From: Anaerolinea thermolimosa
GTDB taxonomy: Bacteria; Chloroflexota; Anaerolineae; Anaerolineales; Anaerolineaceae
Length of the DNA: 64,000 nt
Assembly (NCBI RefSeq): GCF_001050195.2
Contig: NZ_DF967965.1
Span: 1,906,960-1,970,959, forward strand
Reading direction: 5' to 3'
In this document: positions 27,260-36,925 of the stretch, in pieces
Layout of the letters: each line of letters starts with the position of its first letter
How positions within the stretch are numbered: position 1 is the stretch's first letter
The notes under the pieces: model-generated
Seen by the model: only the letters and a program-made list of their open reading frames with translations
Databases searched by the model: none
What the model was told of the DNA's origin: nothing
Made by a program: the position numbers and the translations under genes

Positions 27260-30130
27260 ATGTCTTCCAACCCGAAAACCATCCATCACGCTCACATCGA
27301 AATGCCAGCTCTAATCTCCAGGTTGCCTGGCCTGTTAAACCTGATTCTGCAACGCCGACTTTACCACAGTGGGCTGACCATTTTAGCCCTGTTTGGCGTG
27401 ATCCTGGCAGTTGGTCTGGTTACCAGTGCTTCTTTCTTTTCTGAAGCCGTTGATCGTGCCATTCTTTTCCAGGAACTGGATGCCCTGACCAGTGTAACCG
27501 GGCGCCCCCCATTTTCCACCTCAGTATATGTATTCCCTTCCAGCCGGCTTCCGGTTCCCATGGATCAGGCAGAACGGCTGGCGGCCCAGGTTGAAAACAT
27601 CCTGACTGCCCAGGTGGGGTTACCTGCCAGGCAGGTGGGGCTACTTCTCTCCAGTGGCGGGATGATGCTACGACCGCGTCCCGGTTCTCAACTGTACAGC
27701 GGTTCTGAAATGATCGGGAATGCCCGTATCGTCTACATCAAAGACATCTCCCCTCACCTTACAATCCTCGCTGGCGACCCCATGAATGATTCCTCGGGTA
27801 GCCCCGACGTTTTAAACGTCTGGGTCCATGATAAACTCGCCCAGGAAATGAACTTGCAGCCCGGCGATGAACTTTCCATCAGTGTGACATTGTCCGAACA
27901 ACCAGTGCCACTGCGAATTGCGGGCATCTGGAAAGCCGCTGACCCCGCCTCTGATTTCTGGTTCTCCGACCCAGATGTTACCCTTAAAGATGCTTTCCTT
28001 GTTCGCCGCGAAGATTATATCCGTTATGTACAACCCATGATCCCGTCCGGCTCCAGGGAAGCGAGCTGGTATATCATTCTGGACGAGTCCAGAGTCATCC
28101 CCAGGAATGCTTCTCAATACATTGCCGGTTTCAGCAACGCCCTGAAAGAAATTAACCGCTACCTTCCAGGCGCTCGCCTCAATTCTCCTCCGCTCGATGC
28201 CCTTAAGACCTTTGTCACCCGAAGCGCAACCCTCACCGTCATTTTGCTGGCCTATAATTTGCCTGCTTTTGGTATTCTGCTTTACTTCCTGATGATCACG
28301 GCTACCATCATGGCTCAATGGCAGCGCCGTGAAACAGCGATACTGGCCAGCCGTGGGATGAACCCACTGGGTTTATTGAACCTCACCCTGCTGGAACAGC
28401 TGCTTCTTTTTATAATCGGTTTTCCACTTGGGGTGGGTTTCGGAATGCTCATGGCCCGCTTAATGAGCTATACCACCAGCTTTCTTTCCTTCACCATTCG
28501 CCCCCCGCTTACGGTAACCCTGCACGGAATTAATTTTGCCCTCGTCTTTCTGGCCTTCGGCTTTATCCTGCTTTCTCGACTCATCCCCACCCTGCAAGCT
28601 GCGCGGAGCACTGTGATAACCGAAGAGCGCGAATGGTCACGCCCCATGCGCACTCCCTTCTGGTACCGCTATTACCTGGATTTTCTGCTCATCCTCCCCA
28701 CCTGGTACGCTTATATCCAGATGAGTAAGCGCGGTTCACTGGCCGGGTTGATTACCAAAGCTCCCACCGACCTGCTCAACGATCCTCTCCTTATCCTGGT
28801 GCCTGCGCTTTTCGTCCTGGTCGCCGCCCTGATCACCATGCGCCTTTTCGGTTTGATTATGCGCCTGATCGATCTCCTTGCCAGCCAGACTCCATGGGTT
28901 ACACTCCATCTCGCACTACGTCAACTCGGGCGCCAGAGTCAGGATTACATTCGCCCTCTGCTCCTGGTAATTATCTCTCTTGCCATTGGGGTTTATACCA
29001 TTTCTATGGCAGCCAGCCTCGATCGCTGGCTGGTGGACCGAATGTCATACCAGGCGGGAGCTGATCTGAGCTTCACTCCCCAGCCCCTCGATTTAAGCCT
29101 TTCACCCAGTGATGGGAACTGGATTCCAGTCCCCGGGGATTTTGAACAACTCCCCGGTATCCGAAAAGCCACCCGCGTCGGCGAATATCTTGGTAGAGTA
29201 ACCCCTCCAGGCGGATACGAACAACGTACCCGCCTGATGGCCATCGACCGCCTTGAGTTTCCTCAGGTATCATGGTGGCGAAAGGATTTTGCCCCTGAGC
29301 CCCTGGGGGCATTGATGAACCGGCTGGCACTGGCACCCAATGCTGCCCTGGTTTCCCGTACCTTCCTGGAAAATAATCACCTCAATGTTGGTGATAAAAT
29401 CTCGGTCCTTGTTTCTATCGACTACACCGTTTCCATCCGAACCGAACTCACCATCGCGGGCATCTATGATTATTTTCCAACCGCCTACGAAGACACCGAC
29501 GGCGTTACGGTAGTCACCAACATGGACTATCTGGTCGATTTGTTAGGATATATCCCAATGCACCGCATCTGGCTCAGTCTAACCCCCGGAACTCAGGGAA
29601 AAGATGTTATGAAAGAGATGCTGGATATATTGAAAATCCACACCCTGCGAGAGTATGATCGAGCAGCCATGATCGCCGCTGAAAAAGAGAAGCTCGAGCG
29701 GATCGGGGTTTTTGGCACACTCACCACCGGTTTTCTCGCCACTGCAGTCATGGCGGTCATGGGACTGCTTGTTTACAGTTACGCCTCATTGCGCGAAAGG
29801 GTGTACCGGTTTGCGGTGCTTAACGCATTGGGCTTGCTCCGCCAGCAGATTATCCAGCAAGTAATTACCGAATATACCTTTTTATCCATTTTCGGGGCGG
29901 CAGCCGGCGCATGGATCGGCATCAATATTTCCCGCCTTTTTGTGCCATTCTTCCGATATACCGGCGAGAAAGGCGTCCCCATGCCCCCCATCCTGCCAGT
30001 GATTGCAGAAAATCAGGTGCTTGTGCTTGCCGCCGCCTTCACACTCGTTATCCTTGCAGCAGAGATGATCACCATCCTGACTATTTTCCGCCAGCAACTG
30101 GCTCGGCTTATCAAAACCATCCATCAATGA
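27260..30130 (+). CDS. FtsX-domain ABC transporter permease (MacB/LolC-like, duplicated)
   Basis: A 956-residue membrane protein with an N-terminal helix (LTILALFGVILAVGLVTSASFF), a large extracellular domain (residues about 60-330), then three or four helices around 345-450 forming the first FtsX unit. A second unit at the C-terminus (helices about 835-855, 880-900, 925-945) follows another extracellular domain (residues about 600-800). This double-FtsX layout is that of large export or lipoprotein-handling permeases. No ATPase gene is adjacent, so it must use one encoded elsewhere. The final 7 nt overlap the convergent membrane protein gene. Confidence 0.8.
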   Translation: MSSNPKTIHHAHIEMPALISRLPGLLNLILQRRLYHSGLTILALFGVILAVGLVTSASFFSEAVDRAILFQELDALTSVTGRPPFSTSVYVFPSSRLPVPMDQAERLAAQVENILTAQVGLPARQVGLLLSSGGMMLRPRPGSQLYSGSEMIGNARIVYIKDISPHLTILAGDPMNDSSGSPDVLNVWVHDKLAQEMNLQPGDELSISVTLSEQPVPLRIAGIWKAADPASDFWFSDPDVTLKDAFLVRREDYIRYVQPMIPSGSREASWYIILDESRVIPRNASQYIAGFSNALKEINRYLPGARLNSPPLDALKTFVTRSATLTVILLAYNLPAFGILLYFLMITATIMAQWQRRETAILASRGMNPLGLLNLTLLEQLLLFIIGFPLGVGFGMLMARLMSYTTSFLSFTIRPPLTVTLHGINFALVFLAFGFILLSRLIPTLQAARSTVITEEREWSRPMRTPFWYRYYLDFLLILPTWYAYIQMSKRGSLAGLITKAPTDLLNDPLLILVPALFVLVAALITMRLFGLIMRLIDLLASQTPWVTLHLALRQLGRQSQDYIRPLLLVIISLAIGVYTISMAASLDRWLVDRMSYQAGADLSFTPQPLDLSLSPSDGNWIPVPGDFEQLPGIRKATRVGEYLGRVTPPGGYEQRTRLMAIDRLEFPQVSWWRKDFAPEPLGALMNRLALAPNAALVSRTFLENNHLNVGDKISVLVSIDYTVSIRTELTIAGIYDYFPTAYEDTDGVTVVTNMDYLVDLLGYIPMHRIWLSLTPGTQGKDVMKEMLDILKIHTLREYDRAAMIAAEKEKLERIGVFGTLTTGFLATAVMAVMGLLVYSYASLRERVYRFAVLNALGLLRQQIIQQVITEYTFLSIFGAAAGAWIGINISRLFVPFFRYTGEKGVPMPPILPVIAENQVLVLAAAFTLVILAAEMITILTIFRQQLARLIKTIHQ

Positions 30131-31701
30131 ATCGGGGGCAGTCTGAAAACTGAAAGAATTTTCGCATTCCCCACCCAGATGGTGACAACCTCATCCGAAT
30201 ACGGGTAGTCAGCAGGGTGCCAGCGGTAATTACCAATAAAATAATCTGCTTCGCCAGGGTCATCCACAAAATCCAGCCGGTGTTCCTCTGAGGTAGCCAG
30301 TATGGCAGCATTTCGAACCCCGGCGGGGGTATCTGCAAACACTTTGATTCGCCCGCGCGCATCCAGTCTCAAAAGTGATTCCAACCCCTCACGGTAGGCC
30401 AGCCCCCAGTAATCCAGGTCGAAGCGCATTTTCACGGTTTGCATATCACGCCCGGCCAGACGGTTGAAATACACATTCTGATAGGGATGAAAGGCTATCA
30501 TCCATACTGTAACCGGTATGAAGACCACCCCCAGAAGGCCCCCGAGTAAACCTTTCTGGAAGATGGGGGAGAAGTTAATCCTGACGATCATTTTATGGAG
30601 ATGTTCCCATCCCTGCACTGAGAAAAGGACGACCGCCGGATAGAGAAAATACATCTGGCGCCACCCATCATAAAGTGCAGAATGAAGTAAAAGTACTGCC
30701 ATCCAGGGGGTAAACAACCATAAAGCGGCCAACACCCAGGGCGTACTGGCTTCGTGGTATACACTTCTCGGGTGATTCACCCACTTCCACAGGGTAACAC
30801 TTCCCCCGATCATCGCCAGGGCGAGATAAGGAATGGGTACAGTAATTGCCATCCATACAGGCAGATAATGCCAGGGTAAGTTTTGGGGAGAGAGAAATTG
30901 ACCCAGATACAACACCGGCAAGTATTGCGGGAATCTGGCCATTGTTTCAAACGCCCGGCCCAGTTCGCCCAGGGGATCATGCCAGAGAACCGGATAAAAA
31001 GCGAAAATCAAGCCCGCTGATAGAATGAGGTAAACCAGCCCATCCCGTACCCCGCCCAGGAAGGATAACCGATGGGCCATCATTTCTCTCCCGATCAGTA
31101 CCAGAACCACCCCGGTTAAAAAAATCCCCGGCAATCGAATCCCGACCATAATGGCTGAAGCCAGCGATAAAAACCCCACCCGCAAGAGACCCGGCTTCTG
31201 CAGGTACAGAATCAAAGCCAGCATCCCCCAGATAGTTGCAGATAAAAACGGAATATCCTTGCTGTTATAAAAAGCATCCGCGAAAATCCGCGGCGTTAAA
31301 ACCAGAAACAAACACCCCAAAAACACAAACCAGCGGCGCGGGTAAATTCTTTCGAGCAATATGGCAAACCCGGCCACCCCCGCAAAAAAGGCTATAAAAT
31401 TCCACCAGTGCCGGCTCAGGTACATCTCCCTTGAAGGCACCTGCACCATAACTCGAACCAGAAATATTTCAAAGAGCGGACCGTAGTACCGATCCCTCAT
31501 CTCGAGCAGCGACGGGTCTCCCTTAACCAGATAACGATAATTGGCTTTTCCGATCTCCAGTTGGGTAGGCTCATCCCAGGAAATGCCATAATCATCGTAC
31601 ACCTGCTGACCGACCAGAAAAAAGGCGGCGAAAAAAAGGAAAACAGCCAGGCGCTGAGGTTGGAAAAACTCACCCAGGATCTTTCGAAGAGCCATCTTCA
31701 C
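30124..31701 (-). CDS. GT39/PMT-like membrane glycosyltransferase
   Basis: A 525-residue polytopic membrane protein. After the first helix comes YDDYGISWDEPTQLEIG; the acidic DE pair in the first outer loop is the catalytic hallmark of GT-C/PMT enzymes, which use polyprenyl-phosphate sugars. About ten hydrophobic segments follow, ending with a soluble C-terminal tail (FNRLAGRDMQTVKMRFDLDYWG and FADTPAGVRNAAILA). It overlaps the upstream membrane protein gene by 4 nt, so both are probably made together for cell-surface glycan or glycoprotein assembly. Donor and acceptor are unknown. Confidence 0.7.
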   Translation of the reverse strand: MKMALRKILGEFFQPQRLAVFLFFAAFFLVGQQVYDDYGISWDEPTQLEIGKANYRYLVKGDPSLLEMRDRYYGPLFEIFLVRVMVQVPSREMYLSRHWWNFIAFFAGVAGFAILLERIYPRRWFVFLGCLFLVLTPRIFADAFYNSKDIPFLSATIWGMLALILYLQKPGLLRVGFLSLASAIMVGIRLPGIFLTGVVLVLIGREMMAHRLSFLGGVRDGLVYLILSAGLIFAFYPVLWHDPLGELGRAFETMARFPQYLPVLYLGQFLSPQNLPWHYLPVWMAITVPIPYLALAMIGGSVTLWKWVNHPRSVYHEASTPWVLAALWLFTPWMAVLLLHSALYDGWRQMYFLYPAVVLFSVQGWEHLHKMIVRINFSPIFQKGLLGGLLGVVFIPVTVWMIAFHPYQNVYFNRLAGRDMQTVKMRFDLDYWGLAYREGLESLLRLDARGRIKVFADTPAGVRNAAILATSEEHRLDFVDDPGEADYFIGNYRWHPADYPYSDEVVTIWVGNAKILSVFRLPPIH

Positions 31702-33557
31702 CGACCCAACAACAAGTGGAATCCATCGCGAAGCTGACTAAAAAGAGCTGGATTGTTAAGCTCAAACCTTTCTTCGCCAGCCCCAAAACCTCCCATCAAC
31801 CCTGCTCCTATACTATACAGAGCCAGGCCGGTCACCAATCCGCGGAAGAAAAGACGATACCAGCGATGCCCTTCCAATTTACTATCCAGGTTGCGGATAA
31901 GGAGCACCGCCGCAAGGGAAAAAATGGGCACATACTCCAGTTGAAAACGCATGGCTGAGAAAAAATAGAAGAGGATGAGACTCATCTGAAGAAAACCCAC
32001 CCCCAGCAAAGACACAACCAACCATTTGTCTGGTTGCAACCCCCAGGATCTGCATGCCTGCCAGAAACCTGAACGCCGCCAGCTCTCCACCCACCTCACC
32101 ATGGTATAAACAAGGCCAACGGGAATGACCAGCAGGAGCGGGAAAACCAGCAGTATACCTCCCTGGGGCTCGTGATACAGATAATGATCGGGCAACCGAA
32201 TGAACCAGGGCCAGCTGCTTTCTTTAATGAATGGGAAGCGAACAAACGGAAAAACTGCTTGAAACGACGGCTCACGGAAAAAATACTGGAAAGAGTTCGG
32301 AACAATGTACTTCGCTGAAAACAACCACGATCTCTCCGGAGGATATTCCGGAATACTCAATTGATAACTCAAGCCTGTTTCAAAAAGGTTCCCAAACCGG
32401 GCGGCGTTGTACCATAGAAGCAGGCCTCCCCCAAGGAGAATCGGGAACAGGAATGCTCCTGCTTTCCTGAATGCAATGCCAGGTTCCCGCTGAACCATAG
32501 ACCAGCTTCGCCATACTACCATCAGAGTCAACCAGCCAACCGACAACACCAGAGGCATCCTTGAACCCATTGCCAGAGCAAGACACACCCCGGCCACTCC
32601 ATACCAGCCATACGATGGGGTATGGGTAGTCATCGCCTTGAGAAGACAGGCCATAGAAAGTAAAAGAAAGAATTGTCCCCCCAGGATTGCCGCCTCATAA
32701 ACGCCGGGGCGGCCCGTTGGCCAGAGCAGGTAAAGGTTCAGCCCCAGCGCCGGGAAAAGGAATACGGGCAGCCATGAAGAACCATGATGACCATACCATC
32801 TCCAGAGAGAGTACCCCAGCCCCACCAGCAATCCCGCCACTCCCAGCAGAAAACCCACGACCAGAACCTGGTCTTCAATCACCCGGTGCACCACGAGTTT
32901 TAAACCTGCGAGCAGGAGGGCAGGAGTTGGCCCCCAGTACAGGTAAAATTTTCCATTGTAGAAAGAAACATCCCAGAGATACTTTGCACCCGCCCGATTT
33001 TCATACGGATATGGATTCGAAAGCGCCAGCAGGCTTGGGTCGGGTTTTTCCAGAAGATGGATTTGCCCATTCAGAAACGCCTCAGCCAGGCGGTCATAAT
33101 AGGTATGGTAATACGGATACCACTTCAGAAAGGTTCCTGCGGTAGTGTACCACCAGAACACAGCTAAAACCCCCACCAGAGTCACACCGAGCGCCCATCG
33201 GGTACGTTTTTCTCTGGTGGCAAGCCACGGGATTCGTTCGACTTTCCGTTGCAACCCAATAATTACTCGATATAACCAGCTCTTTCTCAGACGCTCATAC
33301 CACTGTATCGCCCATTGATCCCCCTTAACGAACCATGGTCGAAAAATAGGCCAGAACCACACCATCACCCCAATGGTCAGGCAAAACAACCCCATGCCAA
33401 GCAAGGCATATCGCCCTTTTCCCCATCCAGGGTCATTGTCAATGCCCAGCTCAACCGCCCAATTGGCCACAACAAGGAAAGTGAACCCTAACCCGGCATT
33501 GAAAATTGCAGCGAGACGACGCACGAATCCAATCCCTGCCTTAAATCTTGTTTCCAC
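31698..33557 (-). CDS. large polytopic membrane protein, GT-C-like
   Basis: A 619-residue protein with about twelve hydrophobic segments and short connecting loops, such as TTAGTFLKWYPYYHTYYDRLAEAF, FYNGKFYLYWGPTPALLLAG and LLWPTGRPGVYEAAILGGQFF. The first outer loop lacks a clear DE pair, so a glycosyltransferase role is only inferred from its coupling to the PMT-like gene downstream (4-nt overlap) and from its general shape. It has no signal peptide beyond its first helix. Function otherwise unknown. Confidence 0.65.
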   Translation of the reverse strand: METRFKAGIGFVRRLAAIFNAGLGFTFLVVANWAVELGIDNDPGWGKGRYALLGMGLFCLTIGVMVWFWPIFRPWFVKGDQWAIQWYERLRKSWLYRVIIGLQRKVERIPWLATREKRTRWALGVTLVGVLAVFWWYTTAGTFLKWYPYYHTYYDRLAEAFLNGQIHLLEKPDPSLLALSNPYPYENRAGAKYLWDVSFYNGKFYLYWGPTPALLLAGLKLVVHRVIEDQVLVVGFLLGVAGLLVGLGYSLWRWYGHHGSSWLPVFLFPALGLNLYLLWPTGRPGVYEAAILGGQFFLLLSMACLLKAMTTHTPSYGWYGVAGVCLALAMGSRMPLVLSVGWLTLMVVWRSWSMVQREPGIAFRKAGAFLFPILLGGGLLLWYNAARFGNLFETGLSYQLSIPEYPPERSWLFSAKYIVPNSFQYFFREPSFQAVFPFVRFPFIKESSWPWFIRLPDHYLYHEPQGGILLVFPLLLVIPVGLVYTMVRWVESWRRSGFWQACRSWGLQPDKWLVVSLLGVGFLQMSLILFYFFSAMRFQLEYVPIFSLAAVLLIRNLDSKLEGHRWYRLFFRGLVTGLALYSIGAGLMGGFGAGEERFELNNPALFSQLRDGFHLLLGR

Positions 33558-33656
33558 AACCCCGCCGCCAAGTATATCATGCTCTATACCTCTCCAAATC
33601 TGACTTTACCACCCCGGGAGACCCGATGGATGGCCCCGGAACCCCCTGTAAATCGC

Positions 33657-33685
33657 TTGATTTTTTCAGAAAGTGTGTATATAAC
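33657..33685 (+). promoter_or_regulatory. sigma70-type promoter for the dehydrogenase/isomerase/binding-protein operon
   Basis: TTGATT (33657-33662), 17-nt spacer and TATAAC (33680-33685), 51 nt before ATG 33737. Confidence 0.65.
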
Positions 33686-33736
33686 GGCATGGAGCCATTT
33701 AACTAATTTTTAAACTACTATTGGGAGGAAGCCATT

Positions 33737-34846
33737 ATGACCAGAACAGTGCGTGTCGGTGTGATTGGCGTTGGCCAGATCGGTAAATCTCATCTGAACA
33801 ATTACACTCAAAAATGCAAGGGGGGGGTAGAAATTGTCGCAATTGCCGATATCAATGAGGCTGAAGCCAGGCGAGTAGCTGAACAGTTCGGCATTCCCAA
33901 TATCTACACCGATTTTCATGACCTTCTCAAGCGGGATGATATCGAAGCCGTCGACGTTTGCCTGCACAATAACCTTCACATGCCCGTTACTGTGGCCGCT
34001 TTGCAGGCCGGGAAGCATGTTTACTGTGAAAAGCCCATGGCCGGTGCATACATAGACGCTCTGACAATGTATAAAACAGCCCGGGAAACCGGTAAAATGC
34101 TTTCGATCCAGTTAAATACGCTCTTCGCCAACGAAACCAAAGCAGCAAAGGCCCTCATTGATCAGGGTCTGCTTGGCCATATCTACCATGCCCGTTCCAC
34201 TGGATTTAGGCGTCGGGGCCGCCCCTATGTGGATGGATACGGAACAGCCCAGTTCGTTCAAAAGGAAATTTGCTCCGGTGGTGCCCTGTATGATATGGGA
34301 GTTTATCATATAGCCATGATGCTCTGGCTGCTTGGGAACCCTCAAGTAGAGCGCATTTCTGGCAAAATTTACCAGGAAATGGATATGGACGAGGAACGCC
34401 GCGCTAAAAGTCATTACAACGTTGAAGAACTGGGGCTGGGTTTCGTAAAGTTTTCGGAAGGCCTCACCATGGACATCATCGAAGCCTGGGCAATCAACCT
34501 CGATAAACTGGATGGCTCGGTTGTGCTGGGCTCCAAGGCCGGTATCCGCCTTGATCCGTTTGGATTCTTCCAGAGCATCGGCGATCTCGACCTGAACGCC
34601 ACCGCTGACATGGAGGGTTTCAGCTGGCGACTGCATTCGTTGCGTGAGAATGCTGACGCCTACGATAGCGCCATTCAACACTGGGCCGCAGTACTTCAAG
34701 GGCGCGTTCCCCTCTTACCTACCGCGGAATTGGCACTGAAAACCATGCTCATCTCCGAAGGTATTTATCTTTCGGATAAGCTTGGGCGTGAGGTCAGCGC
34801 TGACGAAGTGGAGGCCATGTCCGTCTCAACAGCAGTTAAGCTTTAG
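33737..34846 (+). CDS. Gfo/Idh/MocA-family sugar dehydrogenase
   Basis: A 369-residue NAD(P)-dependent oxidoreductase. The dinucleotide site is [17 protein letters not shown], and YCEKPMAG carries the conserved EKP motif with the active-site Lys. [19 protein letters not shown] supplies the GxxxDxGxH catalytic region (Asp and His). Members oxidise ring hydroxyls of sugars, inositols or sugar acids. A GGGAGG ribosome site precedes the ATG. It is first in an operon with a sugar isomerase and two solute-binding proteins, which suggests uptake and oxidation of an unknown sugar or polyol. Confidence 0.85.
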   Translation: MTRTVRVGVIGVGQIGKSHLNNYTQKCKGGVEIVAIADINEAEARRVAEQFGIPNIYTDFHDLLKRDDIEAVDVCLHNNLHMPVTVAALQAGKHVYCEKPMAGAYIDALTMYKTARETGKMLSIQLNTLFANETKAAKALIDQGLLGHIYHARSTGFRRRGRPYVDGYGTAQFVQKEICSGGALYDMGVYHIAMMLWLLGNPQVERISGKIYQEMDMDEERRAKSHYNVEELGLGFVKFSEGLTMDIIEAWAINLDKLDGSVVLGSKAGIRLDPFGFFQSIGDLDLNATADMEGFSWRLHSLRENADAYDSAIQHWAAVLQGRVPLLPTAELALKTMLISEGIYLSDKLGREVSADEVEAMSVSTAVKL

Positions 34847-34891
34847 CCAGTTGCAGTTCCCTTTTTGCAAGTTTATTTTTTAGGAGGAACA

Positions 34892-35641
34892 ATGAACCTG
34901 TCTGTGGCTTCCTATTCCTTTCATGGACTGCTCGATCGAGGAATGATTGATCTTTTCGGATACCTCGAATCGTGTCGATACCGTTACCATCTCGATACCG
35001 CTGACATCTGGAATGGCATGATTTCCACCCTGGATGAAGATTTTCTCAAAAAAGTCAAAGAGGGCCTTCAGGAAAGAGAGTTGACCCTGGTAAACCTTTG
35101 TGTCGACGGGCCGCACATCTGGGAAGATGATCCCGCGCTTCGAGAAAAACATTATCAGGAGGCCCTGGCCTACTTACGGGCTGCCGAGTTCCTGGGAGCA
35201 AAAACCCTTCGCATCGATGCTGGTGGGCAGGGAGAAAGCTTTAGCAATGAACAATTTGACCTCATTGTTACCCGTTACCGTGAGTATGCACAATGGGCTT
35301 ATGATCATGGCTTTAAAGTGGGCCCGGAAAACCACTGGGGGCCTGAAGCTGTGCCCGAAAACATGAAAAAAATCTGTGAGGCCGTCAACCACCCTGGTTT
35401 TGGGGTTCTCCTTCATTTTCGCGGGAACCCGGGCGATGCACTCATGGCTCCCTGGGCGATGCACACTCACATCTCCTGGGATATTGTCCACCGCTGCCTG
35501 GATGAAACCATGTCCATGCTTCGCGCTGCAGGGTATCAGGGATGTTGGAGCGTTGAACATCATTCCGGTTCTCAAGAATATGTAGAAGTTGCCATTCAGC
35601 TGGCCTCGGTTCGCCGCCTGTTGGAAAAATGGGCTGAGTGA
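34892..35641 (+). CDS. sugar phosphate isomerase/epimerase (xylose isomerase-like TIM barrel)
   Basis: ATG 34892, after TAGGAGGAAC, gives 249 residues. MNLSVASYSFHGLLDRGMIDLF and DTADIWNGM are the opening strands of the AP-endonuclease-2/xylose-isomerase-like barrel. Metal ligands are likely the Glu in VGPENHWGPEAVPENMKK, the His in AMHTHISWDIVH and the Glu of WSVEHHSGS. The family isomerises or epimerises sugars and keto-inositols. Adjacent Gfo/Idh dehydrogenases very often work with such enzymes on the same substrate. Confidence 0.8.
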   Translation: MNLSVASYSFHGLLDRGMIDLFGYLESCRYRYHLDTADIWNGMISTLDEDFLKKVKEGLQERELTLVNLCVDGPHIWEDDPALREKHYQEALAYLRAAEFLGAKTLRIDAGGQGESFSNEQFDLIVTRYREYAQWAYDHGFKVGPENHWGPEAVPENMKKICEAVNHPGFGVLLHFRGNPGDALMAPWAMHTHISWDIVHRCLDETMSMLRAAGYQGCWSVEHHSGSQEYVEVAIQLASVRRLLEKWAE

Positions 35642-35647
35642 GCCATC

Positions 35648-36901
35648 ATGGCATTGAAGCGGAAGATTATTTCGACCCTTTTAACCCTCATTCTGGGCGG
35701 CGCGCTCGTTGGAGCGTGCGCGCCGCCTGCTCCAACCTTCGAACCCGTTTCGATTCAATTTGGGGTTCCGCTCGCCGATCAGACGTATTATGAGTCGCTC
35801 ATTCCCCTGTTTAATGAAAAGTTCCCTTATATTAGCGTTGAACTGAAACCTTATACCGATAACCCATCCGATGAAGTCGATGCCTTTGTCTTACCCTGGT
35901 ACATCACCCTCAACCCTACATTGAACGGGTTAAAGCTCCTCCCGCTCAACGATTATCTTGCCCGGGAAACTGACTTTGGCGCCGAAAACTTTTACCCCAA
36001 TGCACTGGAAGCATTTCGCCAGAAAGACCCTCAGAGTGGAGCCGAGACGCAAATGGCCATTCCGCTGGGGATCGACCCCTGGGTGATGTATTACAACAAA
36101 GACCTTTTAGAGGCCCGTGAACTCCCGAATCCCCGGTCAGACTGGACTCTTTCAGATTTTACCGACCTCGCTCGCGCCCTGCGTGACCCCAATGAGCGAG
36201 TATATGGATACGCACCCGTTACCTTTGGGTATATAGACAGCCTGCTCTTTTTATATGCTTATGGTGGTGGGCTTTTTGATGCAAAGGGTGTGCCTGCCCT
36301 CAATACCCCAATCAATGCCCAGGCCGTAAAATGGTATATCGATTTATACAAAGAGGAAGGCGTCGCCCCAACCCGTGCCCAGATCGAAGCGGATTATGGT
36401 ATAGGGCAAAACCCGGTGATGATTGCTTTTAACGAGGGTAGAATCGGACTGTTTGTAGCCCCTTTTTCGGCCAGAGGAGGCTCCAGTTTCTTTCGTGACT
36501 CGTGGAGTTTCGCATGGGGGATGGCACCTATGCCGGAAGGAGAAACCCGGTTCACCCTGGCATTTTACGAAGGAGCGGCGGTTTCTGCGCGCTCTCTCCA
36601 TCCATCCGAGGCCTGGAATTGGATTGCCTTTGTGAGCCGTCAAATCCCTCCACGCCTCGTTCCGGCCCGTCTTTCTCTGGCCAAATCTGAGACTTTTGAC
36701 CAGCAAACCGGTAAAGAGGTTGCCGAGGTTGCCCGCCAGGCAATGGAGGGAGCGCTTTTGCTCACCCGGGAATCTCTGGAAGATTTTAATATCGGCATCG
36801 ACATTTTTATCAGCATGATTGATTCGCTGGTCAATGGAGACTTCGATCTCAACCGTGAACTCGAAAAAGCTCAGCGAAATGCCGAGTTGCGCCTGCCGTA
36901 A
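35648..36901 (+). CDS. family 1 extracellular solute-binding lipoprotein, first of a tandem pair
   Basis: A 417-residue ABC-importer binding protein. Its signal (MALKRKIISTLLTLILGGAL) ends in the lipobox VGAC at about residue 24. The body (YYESLIPLFNEKFPYISVEL, then AIPLGIDPWVMYYNKDLLE, then FTDLARALRDPNERVYGYAP and AFYEGAAVSARS) is that of carbohydrate-binding family 1 proteins. It is clearly paralogous to the next gene, with many shared blocks. The start lies 6 nt after the isomerase stop. No permease or ATPase gene is nearby. Confidence 0.85.
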   Translation: MALKRKIISTLLTLILGGALVGACAPPAPTFEPVSIQFGVPLADQTYYESLIPLFNEKFPYISVELKPYTDNPSDEVDAFVLPWYITLNPTLNGLKLLPLNDYLARETDFGAENFYPNALEAFRQKDPQSGAETQMAIPLGIDPWVMYYNKDLLEARELPNPRSDWTLSDFTDLARALRDPNERVYGYAPVTFGYIDSLLFLYAYGGGLFDAKGVPALNTPINAQAVKWYIDLYKEEGVAPTRAQIEADYGIGQNPVMIAFNEGRIGLFVAPFSARGGSSFFRDSWSFAWGMAPMPEGETRFTLAFYEGAAVSARSLHPSEAWNWIAFVSRQIPPRLVPARLSLAKSETFDQQTGKEVAEVARQAMEGALLLTRESLEDFNIGIDIFISMIDSLVNGDFDLNRELEKAQRNAELRLP

Positions 36902-36925
36902 TACTTCGAAAGAGCCCCAGAACCC

